Shown: positions 51,803 to 61,212 of the stretch, in pieces
Layout of the letters: each line of letters starts with the position of its first letter
Position numbering within the stretch: the first letter of the stretch is position 1
NCBI GenBank assembly: GCA_026075535.2
Contig: AP026538.1
Location: 16,314,337-16,378,336, forward strand
Reading direction: 5' to 3'
Source: Tricholoma matsutake
Lineage: Eukaryota; Basidiomycota; Agaricomycetes; Agaricales; Tricholomataceae
DNA length: 64,000 nt
Notes under the pieces: model-generated
The model's database searches: none
What the model was told of the DNA's origin: nothing
What the model saw: the letters and a program-made list of their open reading frames with translations, nothing else
Made by a program: the position numbers and the translations under genes

Positions 51803-53112
51803 TCATCTGGCTCCTTTGCAGCCGATGTGGGAGTGGGTCAAGGCTCTGCTTTGTCCCCTGTCCTGTCGGCGTTATACTTGACGCCCATCATGAAGCTCTT
51901 CAGAAGAAGCGAAGTCGGCAGAGATGTCGACCTCATGTCCTATGTGGACGATGGTACCCTCATCGCCCGCTCCCCACAGTTGGAGGATAATCTCCCCCTT
52001 CTTAAAAAAGCGTATGGCTGGATCTTCCAGGCATTCACCTCCCTCGGACTTGTCCTCGAACACGACAAGTCCGAAATATTTCACTTCTCAAGGGCGAGGA
52101 GGTTCACCCCCCTGGCCATCGATCTTGGCTTTGCCCCCTACACGGGCAACACCCCCCTCAAGCCCAAGGTTACCTGGAGGTACCTCGGATTCTTCTTCGA
52201 TTGCAAACTCTCCTTCAAGGAGCACACGCGATTCTACTCCACCAAAGCCCTCACCACTGCAAGGGCGATGGGAATGCTCGGCAATTCTGTCAGAGGGTTA
52301 ACCCCCATGCAGAAACGCCTTCTGTACCGTTCGTGTGTCGTACCTATTATGACATATGGACTCAGACTATGGCACTTCAAAGGTGCTCGTGTCAAGGGGG
52401 TCATCAAAACGCTGGCCCAAGTGCAGTCCATCGCTGCACATTGGATCCTCGGTGCATTGGGAACCACCCCAATTGGTGGCCTGGAAAGTATCGCAGGACT
52501 GCTGCCTATGCAGCTGTTACTGCGTCGCTTAGTCGACAGAGGAGTATTCAGAACCCCTCTATTGGCTCCTTCACACCCCCTAAGAGCTATCTTAGGGCCT
52601 AATCACATCGGCACTACCCACTCTCATGAGCTAGGACTCTGGGGAGGGAACGTGCTCGACACACTCAACCTGCAAGGTCCATCTGTTGCCTCGGCCGCAG
52701 CTTTGGCCCTCGTACCAGGCGATGAGTTCGACCCCTTTGGGGAAGAAAACACACCTGGAAACAGAGTGAAGGACTTGTTCCCCACTCGCTTTTCCTCTCA
52801 TCGCCTCACCTCTAAGGAGGATGGAGCGAGGAACTCTTACAGGAGTGACCTCGATAAGGCCTGGGCTTCTGCCCTGGTCGAGGTCGACACTCTCGTCGTT
52901 GCAGTGGACGCCTCAGTGCCCACAGATGCTAAATTTCAGGCTGTCGCCTGTGCTCTGGTCTTCGGACAGGGAGAACAGGTCGATCGCGTTGTCTCTGCTT
53001 CTGGGAGGAGAACCCCCCCGGAAGTCGAACTCTTTGCCCTCCAACTGGGCGTCTCGGCTGCGTGCAGCAGAGGATGCAAAAAGTTGGTGATATTCTCGGA
53101 TTCTACTACGGG

Positions 53113-53115
<3 letters not shown>
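51803..53115 (+). pseudogene. LINE-A copy 12 ORF2, second segment (RT palm to RNase H)
   Basis: Open from SSGSFAADVGVGQGSALSP through SYVDDGTLIARSP, WRYLGFFFDCKLS, GLRLWHF and GTTPIGGLESIAGLLP to the RNase H blocks AVDASVPTD, ELFALQ and FSDSTTGI, where B-8 is inserted. It joins 49562 in register once B-7 and one TSD are removed. Confidence 0.9.
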
Positions 53116-53147
<32 letters not shown>

Positions 53148-55141
53148 GATCAGAATTTATAACGCGGGGCTCGAACGCAGTCCGCGGAGCGAGGTACAAA
53201 CTTGGGTACTACTTTATCTACGCGTTCCCCTCGCCCATCTCCCACTCAGGTCCCCGTTTTAGCCACCTTTAGGCGGGCAGTTCCACAGACGTTGGCCTCT
53301 CAGCCAGGAAAGGCAATAATCTGGAGGGGGCGCCCCCCCTCCCGAAGTTAGCCATTAGATCGCCCCCTGGAGCAAACGGTCCCCCAGCCACATGTCTGAG
53401 CGAGGCCAGACCAGGCGCAGCAGTGTTAATTCACCGTAAATCCCCCCTTGCGGGAGGAATAACCGTCTGCGTTTTTCCAGCCAACGAGGATTGACCACCC
53501 CAGATGAATGAGGTGGACCATCACCGTGTTGTGCACGAGTGACAGTAACAAGGCGGGTGGTTGTTCACCTGGTTATTCACCGTGACCACCGTAAGTAGGG
53601 GGCCGAGACCCCCCTCGAGCAAATGCACGTATGTGCACGCACTCGATGACATCATCCCCCCCGCAGTGGGGGGAAGGTATAGGGAAGCGACACCATGTCG
53701 CCATCCCGATAATGGCCACCAGTTACTTGGTGGCCGTGAACGTAGAGGGGGATAGCCCCCTGTACTAGTTGCGGCGCTGCTGTCCACGAGGACCTCGAGG
53801 ACGACGGCGCCATGCTGGGGACGAGGGTTCCCCAGATTGAGGCTCTGGTTGAGCGGTGTGCACCGCCGCATAGGAAGCCCGGAAGGCTGCCGGAGACGTG
53901 AGGTCGAGAGGTGTCGGAACGGCTGCTAGTTCCGCCGACATTGTCTCAGACAGTCGCCAGGTGGTCGTGAATAACTCCCAGGCCATTTGGCGCCATGCGT
54001 TCCTCTCTGCAGGGGGAACGGCGGATGTACGGACGGTACCAATGAACATGGTCATCGCGTCGAGTTGGTGTAGCATGGCATGAGAGGTGGCTTCGATTTC
54101 CAGCCTCTCATTCACAGATAACGGGGCTTCGTCCTCCACCAGCTCAGGGATGGGGGGCAAAGGCGGTAAAGGGGCAGGGGATGCCTCCGGATAGAAGAGC
54201 TCAGCAATGCCGAGCTCCTGTGAATACATGTCCTCGCATTCGAGACTGCAAGTCCATCATTTATGTGCGACATGGATGTCCTGCGCCCACAGCACACGGT
54301 CTATCATTTGCCTCGAGGCCAGCTTGGGGCTGCTCTCGGCGTAATTGAGGGCCTCTTGCATAGCAAGAGAGTCCTCGTCATCCTCAGGGTTGGAGAGGTC
54401 TTCTCCAGCCCATAGATCTCTAACTGCCCGTAGGGCAGTAGCTACATCCGGATCGTCATGATCGTACCGGGTGTCGTAGTCTTGGACGCTATCGTCGTAG
54501 ATCCTGTAACCCAGTAGGAGATGATTGAACCCGGGTCATAACACCCTAGAAGAGTGAGCACCGGAGGTAGAGAGTTGGTGGTGAGTAGCGGCCACCAGAG
54601 CGTCGACCTAGCTGTCAGGGGGCACCATCGCCCGGCCCCTTTTAACGATGGTGTATTCCAACGGGTAGTCAGTGTAGCATGTCTCTAGTAATAGAAACTC
54701 ACAGAGCATGGAGGCTGGGAGCCTCCCAGACGGCCAGCAGTCCAGTAAGAACGTCCTTCCCCCTAAGCCAGACCTCCCCCAGCTAAACGAGCGCTTCTAC
54801 TTGGGCGAGCGTTGAAGCAGGCATCCCACACCCGCTCTAAGCCCCCATAGGGACCCAGACTACTCTTTCATAAACAACACTCACCTAGTCAGGATCCTCG
54901 AAGCCCAGGAGAACGAGACAGATAGCAGCCATTGTCAAAAACAATGACCGGGGCATCCACGGAGATCGGATGGACGGATCTCTTAGCAAATCAGGGTAGG
55001 CCTGGAGACGCCGAGAGCGTTCGTGATGGTGAAATCCGATCGAAAATCGGACGAAGATTGAAGTGTCGACGTCGCTTGCAACGTTGAGCAGAGGTGTTTA
55101 CCACTATTTATGGTGGTTGTAACAAGTCAAGGAGCGGTTTA
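53116..55141 (-). mobile_element. Element B copy B-8, both termini present
   Basis: 2.03 kb with a 32-base poly(T) (53115-53146) and a 12-bp TSD, TACTACGGGCAT, at 53104-53115 and 55142-55153. The 5' terminus at about 55136 is followed by the extra bases GTTTA before the TSD. An internal deletion near 54500 removes the ORF start. The poly(T) terminus uses the GGATCAG variant seen in B-1 and B-2. The leader (54520-55136) has no gene. Confidence 0.92.
53765..54500 (-). pseudogene. Element B protein gene, copy B-8
   Basis: Codes for the acidic region, the blocks QELGIAELFYPE, IPELVEDEAPLS, AMTMFIGTVRTSAVP and ERNAWRQMAWELFTTTWRLS, and the tail RRRPRGPRGQQRRN. The last 154 codons (53765-54229) are open. 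TGA near 54253 stands where B-5 has CGA, and the first 20 or so codons are deleted, so it is not functional. Confidence 0.8.
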
Positions 55142-55802
55142 TACTACGGGCATCGAGTCCCTAATTGATCCTAAAGCACGCTCTGAGCAAATCTTTGCTC
55201 TGGACGCTTGCCGCTCCCTTCGTCCCTGGCTAGCGGGGGACGAGGAGAGGAAAGTCACATTCTGGCATGTCCCCTCGAAATTCGAGTGGAACGTACACAA
55301 GATGGCTCACAATGTTGCTACATCTACCAAGATCTCCGTGGGCAGACACCCGCGGACGTCTCTAGACTACCTTAGAAACCAGGTCGAAAAGGCTGTTTGT
55401 AAGGATTGGCACACCCGTTTCTCAGATTCGGCGTACTGTGGTCAGCATTTCTACCAACTCAAAGGAGTGGGTGGAAAACCGGTTCTACCCTCGACTCACA
55501 AAGGTGGGCCTTGGCTGAAGGTTATGGGGAACAACACTACGTTGACTTCCCGTTCGACTCGCATGATCACTGGCCATGCTCCTATAGGGGAGTATCGCCA
55601 ACGTCTATCCCTCGACGGGGAATACCAATGTTGGTGCCGTGGCCCCGAGATCCAAACTCGAGACCACCTACTACGTGTCTGCCCCAAGGTGGATCGCAAA
55701 GAAACTCGTGCAAGTCCTGACTCCGTCGAGGGCTTCAACGAATTCATGGACAATAACCCAGCACTAGGGTCGTTCAACTCACTCGCGTGGGATCCAGGAT
55801 AG
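55142..55802 (+). pseudogene. LINE-A copy 12 ORF2, third segment (RNase H end and zinc motif)
   Basis: Resumes at TTGIESLIDPK and is open through HVPSKFEWNVHKMAHN and CWCRGPEIQTRDHLLRVC to the TAG stop at 55800-55802. The zinc motif keeps C-x-C-x9-H-x4-C. The 3' UTR and poly(A) follow. Confidence 0.9.
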
Positions 55803-56343
55803 GTTGTGCGCGCAGGGCGTATGACCCCCGTCTGGTTCTAGCTAGTGTTATCGGTATGTCGGGGTGGCCGTAGAGCACCAGACAAGTCCGTTAACCCTCA
55901 TAAAGGGGGCCCACCCGTGTTCAGGAGCGACTGTCAGGGAGGGGGGACACAAAACTAGGTACCGGTTCGGGGAGGCGCCTGAGCGCTTCCAGATCCTCTG
56001 TCGGTTATGCATTACGACGACTCCAGTCGACTACGCTTTCCTTTCCGAGCTGAGAGGCTCACGTCGGGGCGGCAGTATCCCCTAAATCTTGCACTCATAC
56101 CCGTAGGGATTCGAGGACACGACATCGTCAAGCTCGGGTTGTCAGTACGCCACCACTGGCAAGTCCGTTTACTCGATAAAGGGGGCCCCCTTAGTGGTCA
56201 GCGCAGTTATCCAGGTGGTTGGTGCGAAGATCAGCAGGAGGAGGACTTGGGCTGGGCGTAGTGTACCTCGTTTGTATGTCTCTACTGCGGACTGCGATCG
56301 GGCGCCGCGTTATAAACTTTTGACCCAAAAAAAAAAAAAAAAA

Positions 56344-57561
56344 GTAAACGACCTAGGTCAGGCACTGTCACCAACTATCCCAATGTGGACTATCTGGAGG
56401 GATGGGATGGGCAACGCCCCCCCCCCTCACAAATCTGTGAGGACTCGAGGCCTGAAAGGGGCTTGACCTCTTCCTAAACCCCCAACAGGGGGCGTCTCTT
56501 CATCATGGGGTTGAGGACCACCTCCCCCCGTGAACTGGTCCACCAGGCCCTCAGGCAGGGGGACCTTTGCTCAGGTTGCTCGCTTCCCTGGGGGGCGAGC
56601 ACCTAACACATCCATGGATGGCCTTGTGCATCTAGCCAAAGCCTTCCCTGAACTTCCAACCGACAAGCTGGCTGACATACAGCAGCATGTTGGGCCCTCT
56701 AGACGAACCCTGCTGACTTCCTGGACCACGTCCGGGCCACTCTCAGACTGCACCACTCCAAACTAGTGGCCCAGTTCACATCGATGCATGCTGGTAACCT
56801 ATCAGTAGCTACAGACGTTGTCGCCTCTGAGGAGGACCTTTGCTGTTTCAAGGAGGCTGGCCACAAGGCATTCCCCTTTGCACTGCAAGTAGATGCAGCG
56901 CTACCCATGTCCACATTGTACCTCAAGCTGGTCGACGTGCCATTTATCGCTAACGACAAGGCATTAACACCCGACGTCATTATTGCACACTTGGGAAAGT
57001 CCAGAATATCGGACCTCACTGTGTTACAAGTCCCACCACGAGTAGTACGTGATTCGAAGATGTCGGATACGTGCACTGTTTACCTTAACATCGCTGACTC
57101 AGTCAGTGGTGCACGAGCTAAGGCTCTTATCGGTCAGGGTGTCCAGTTTGGACGTTACATCGCCTATGTTAGGGCAGCCAGGGCGAACCCCGGCTTACCT
57201 CTTTGCCAACGATGCTGGAAGTGGGGCCATCCCACCCCAGCATGCAGAGCTCCACAGACCAAATGTCCGGTCTGTGCACACCCACACTGCAAGGAGCACC
57301 ATCGTGCCCTTGCAGGGTGCTGTAAGGGAAACGCCAAGGCGAACCCTCCTGTCCCAGCTACCCCAGAGGGGGCAGCCTGTCCTCACCCAGCTAGGTGCAT
57401 AAACTGCCGGAAAAATCATGCATCCGACAATCGTCAATGCAACTTTTGGTGACATTGCTTTGACTGTGACTGGATCAAAGCTCGCTATGACGAGGTGAGT
57501 GCGAGACGCAACTCTCGCTCCCCTCCTTCTTACCATCCCGCAGGACGTGGTGGCCAAATGT
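56344..57561 (+). pseudogene. LINE-A copy 13 ORF1, C-terminal two thirds
   Basis: Carries GRGTFAQVARFPGGRAPNTS, a deletion of about 90 bp near 56700 after QQHVGPS that removes the RQVLVHVRPP block, SMHAGNLSVATDVVAS, and knuckles CQRCWKWGHPTPAC, CPVCAHPHCKEHH and CINCRKNHASDNRQC. TGA at 56464-56466 and just after NFW near 57451 replace CGA. It ends at the TAAATG junction at 57561-57566. Confidence 0.8.
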
Positions 57562-57563
57562 AA

Positions 57564-58163
57564 ATGAGGGACAGGCTTAGATCTACCCCTCAGCTACGTG
57601 TATTTAGTCAAAATGTAAACAGAAATTGGGGTTACATGGACTCGTTACTGGCAGATTTTGTAGATGACTATGACCTGCTTTTCATTCAAGAGCCTCCTTG
57701 GCAATTAATAAGACACGCCCCTTCTGCCCACAACAGGGAAGGGGAAGATGTTATAGGCACACCAATGAGCCCAAATTGGGGAACCTTAGTGCACCCATCG
57801 GGAATTGACTCCCCTCCACACGTTGCTGTCTACTTTGTGAACAGCATCGCTAATCTAAGACCGGGTGTCAGAAGAGATCTGATCGAGGATCGTGACATTC
57901 TCCTGTTCTCACTGGGAATAGGTGAAGATGTCATGCTACTCGCTAACGTCTACTCGGATAGCCAACATTCGGCCATCACGCTCTTATTCAAGAACATCAT
58001 GATGATTGCCCGCCTACACTTCATGTGTGGCGATTTCAACGTGAGGCACGCCTCCTGGGATCCCCAGGGGCCTGAACACTCTATTCATGCCGACCACTTA
58101 GTGGAAACGGCTACGGCATTAGGCCTGACTAGGGCCCTACCAGTGACGGAGGGCCCCACACAC
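57564..58163 (+). pseudogene. LINE-A copy 13 ORF2, endonuclease fragment
   Basis: 200 open codons with FSQNVNRNWGYMD, FIQEPPWQL, CGDFNVRHASWDPQGPE and ALPVTEGPTH, ended by the poly(T) of B-9. The open frame continues falsely into the B-9 poly(T). Confidence 0.88.
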
Positions 58164-59497
58164 TTTTTTTTTTTTTTTTTTGGGTCAACATTTTATAATG
58201 CGGGGCTCGATCGCAGTCCGCGGAGCATGATACAAACTTGGGTACTACTATAACTATGCTTCCCCTCGCCCATATCCTGCCTAGGTCCTCGTTTTAGCCA
58301 CTTTAGGCAGGCAGTGCCACAGACGTTGGCCTCTCAGCCAGGAAAGGCAATAATCCGGAGGGGGAACCCCCCCTCCTGAAGCTAGCCATTAGATCGCCCC
58401 CTGGAGCAAAACGGTCCCCCAGCCACATGTCCGACTGAGGCCAGACCAGGCACAGCAGTGTTAATGCACTGTAAATCCCCCCTTGCGGGAGCAATAACCG
58501 TCTGTGTATTTCCAGCCAGCAGGGATTGACCACCCCAGGTGAATGAGGTGGACCATCACCATGTTGTGCACAAGTGACAGTAGTGAGGTGGATGGTTGTT
58601 CACCTGGTTATTCACCGTAACCACCGTAAGTGGGGGGCTGGAGCCCCCCTCAAGCAAATGCAAACATGTGCACGCACTTGATGACATCGTCCCCCCCACA
58701 GCGGGGGGAAGGTATAGGGAGGCGACACCATGTCACCATCCCGATAATGGCCACCAATTGGTACTTGGTGGCCGTGAACGTAGAGGGGGATAGGCCCCCT
58801 GTACTAGTTGCGGCGCTGCTGTCCACGAGGACCTCGAGGATGACGGTGCCGTGCTGGGGACGAGGGTTCCCCAGATTGAGGCTCTGATTGAGCAGTGTGC
58901 ATTCGAGACTGCGAGTCCATCGTTTATGTGCGACATGGACATCCTGCGCCCACAGCACACGGTCGATTGTTTGCCTTCAGGCTAGTTTGCCTTGAGGCTA
59001 GTTTGGGGCTGCTCTTGGCGTAATTGAGGGCCTCTTGCATAGCAAGAGAGTCCTCGTCATCGTCATCATCAGGGTTGGAGAGGTCTTCTCCGGCCCACAG
59101 ATCTCTAACTGCTCTTAGGGCAGTAGCTACCTCCAGATCGTCTTGATCGTACCGGGTGTCGTAGTCTTGGACGTCATCTTCATAGATGTCGCCCGTAATC
59201 AGGGAGGGGTTGTGTAGACCCCAACGTGGTGTGTGGTCTCTAGTTCACTGTTTAGGCATTGAGAGGAAGTTAATGCTTGTAGATGATGGTAGAAAACAAA
59301 ATACGTAGTGTGCCATCTATAACGGGTGGTCCCTTATCTCTATTCTGGGTCCACCCAATACTGCCTCCGAACGCTCCGAGGGGGGAACAGGCTGCACATC
59401 CTGTAGCCCAGTGGAAGAAGATTGAACCTGGGTCATAACACCCCAAAGGAGTGAGCACCGGAGGTAGAGGGATAGTGGTGAAAAGCGGCCACTGAGG
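58164..59497 (-). mobile_element. Element B copy B-9, 5' end cut by gypsy-2
   Basis: Poly(T) 58164-58181, 3' UTR with the GC hairpin near 58640-58657, a decayed ORF (58804-59259) with an internal deletion, and part of the leader up to the gypsy-2 LTR at about 59498. The 5' terminus is not present, so no TSD can be paired. Confidence 0.85.
58804..59259 (-). pseudogene. Element B protein gene remnant (B-9)
   Basis: The start MPK is followed within two codons by TGA (CGA in B-5). The acidic region (DYDTRYDQDDLEVATALRA) continues to HVAHKRWTRSLE and is then joined directly to the C-terminal tail, so the conserved core is deleted. A 9-bp expansion of the GATGATGAC run is present near 59060. Confidence 0.75.
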
Positions 59498-60093
59498 TGT
59501 ATGTAAGGGGACTAAGGGGGTGCCCTGTGTGTTTTTCCTATTTTTTATGTTCGTCCCATATTTTTCCCCACCTCATTTCCTTCTATTCTTCATTTTCTAT
59601 GATTTTTCCGGATTTTATTACTAATTTTCCCTTGCTATCATGTTTGTATATGTTGACACTTTTATATTTAGAGGCGGAGTACCCCTTCCGACACATACCC
59701 CTTGGTATGATGTCATTCGGCGGCCTTGATCCGCCTATCTCTGCCTTTTTCTATTTTTAGGTTATATTTGATTTTTGTCGTCTTCACATATACTGGGCAT
59801 CAGCAAGGGGATCCTTAGAGTTTTCTCTTCGGATTTCCCTTTGCTAGGTGCACCCCCAATGCCTGTATTATGTAGTATAATTTTAACTTCGGATTTCCCT
59901 TTGCTAGAGGCTTAGGTTGCCCTTATAGTAGAAAACTCTCCCCTAAGGCCCGAAAATCGCGAACGCGCTGCCCAAAATAGGCAGGTACGGACTGGACGAC
60001 GCTTCCCAAAGCTCCACAGAGTCCCTACACACCGTTCCAGATACTCTCGCCTTTATTGCGCCGCCATTTTCGCCAAACGTGCTCCCTAGCGAC
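59498..60093 (+). promoter_or_regulatory. gypsy-2 5' LTR and leader
   Basis: Starts at TGTATGTAAGGGGAC by the usual TG rule. It is visibly AT-rich and pyrimidine-rich compared with the flanking LINE DNA. A 21-bp unit, CTTCGGATTTCCCTTTGCTA plus G, occurs at 59827-59847 and 59887-59907, exactly 60 bp apart. No gene is present. The LTR/leader boundary and primer-binding site could not be set without the 3' LTR. Confidence 0.6.
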
Positions 60094-61212
60094 ATGGACG
60101 CATCAGAACGCTTCGACCCGCTTGAAAGCGACGTTTCCGGAATGCGCGCGCAAATCGACTCGCTTAAATCTACGATTGAAAACTTCGTTAGGACCCTCCA
60201 GGCTAACCCTACGACTAATAGTTCCCCCTTCACGACTCCAAGCGCACCCAACAACGATGTTTTGCCAAACGCATCCACTAAGGAATGTGCCCAGATCAAA
60301 CCGTCCCCCCCCGCCGAATTTAATGGTGCACGTGCGCAGGGACGTGCATTCCTTAATTCCTGTGAGTTATACATTAGTCTCCAGTCACATCAATTCGTCG
60401 ATGAGGCTGCAAAAATTTATTGGGCCTTCACATACATGAAATCTGAACGCGCCTATCTCTATGTGGACCGTATCCTACGTCAAACTAAAGAACTCGGTTC
60501 TCTACCTTTCTCCACTTGGGGTGACTTTCGAGCTGAGTTCGTACGCCACTTCTGCCCCCTCAATGAACGCCACCAAGCAGTGACATGACTTGAGTCATCC
60601 ACTTACCACCAGGGACGTCGATCCGTGGACGACTATATCGATGAGTTCAAGGATTTGGTGGACATGGCAGGGTATGGGAGTGGGTTACCAGTGGTGGTGA
60701 AGTTCCTACGGGGACTCAACCGAGAAATTCAGGACCAGATTGCACAGATGTTGGAAGGGCGCCCAGCGGACGATGATATCCTTGCTTGGTATGAAGCTGC
60801 TTCACTCTGTGATGAGAACCGACTCACAAATGCGGCGTTTAATGCTGCATTCCGTGCTCCAACTACCACTCATACACCCTACACCTTCAATCGAAGCCTC
60901 CCCCACCCTAACCCCATTCCTGCTCGTCAAACTCCCACACCAGCCATCAATGTCCCAGTACCAATGGATGTTGATGCAGCCCGCAGCCGTGCACGTAAGT
61001 TGGATCTCTGCTACCGTTGTGGGGAACCTGGACACAGGGCTGGAGCGTGTCCCCATCGTCAGGATATCCGCATGCTCACCCCTGAGGGACGAGATGAACT
61101 CCTGCAAGATCTGTTGGCACTTGTAGATGTTGAGGAAGCGAAGGATCAAGTTGCAGAGGAGGTTAAGCTGGAAGTTGTAGAGGAGCAGGATTTTCCTATT
61201 TGCAGCGAGTGA
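60094..61212 (+). pseudogene. gypsy-2 gag
   Basis: 373 codons from ATG (MDASERFDPLESDVSGMRAQ) to TGA at 61210-61212. The N-terminal part looks like a coiled coil (IDSLKSTIENFVRTLQ). A capsid region follows with INSFVDEAAKIYWAF-like and VDDYIDEFKDLVDMAGY blocks, and a zinc knuckle CYRCGEPGHRAGAC. One in-frame TGA at 60586-60588 interrupts the capsid region just before LESSTYHQGRRS; a CpG-type change from CGA is the simplest explanation. Pol overlaps the end in the -1 frame. Confidence 0.85.

Larger units (their letters stand above)
46238..56343 (+). mobile_element. LINE-A copy 12, 5'-complete, ORF1-deletion subfamily, with B-7 and B-8 inside ORF2
   Basis: Starts at the LINE-A 5' terminus (CATCACTTCTTGTCTTCC) and ends in poly(A) at 56327-56343. 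ORF1 carries the 652-bp internal deletion. ORF2 is open in all three pieces and broken only by B-7 (TSD 16 bp) and B-8 (TSD 12 bp). The 3' UTR is 55803-56326, with no gene. The flanks do not form a TSD. Excluding the inserts it is about 5.8 kb. Confidence 0.88.
56344..58163 (+). mobile_element. LINE-A copy 13 fragment
   Basis: Plus-strand LINE-A from the middle of ORF1 (SKRPRSGTVTN region) into ORF2 residue about 200, where B-9 begins. It is joined on the left directly to the poly(A) of copy 12. No 5' UTR or 3' end is present. Confidence 0.82.

Noticed and set aside
59020..59080. Short GATGATGAC-type run as a microsatellite locus
   Set aside because: It is a minor codon-repeat expansion in the acidic region of the dead B-9 ORF.
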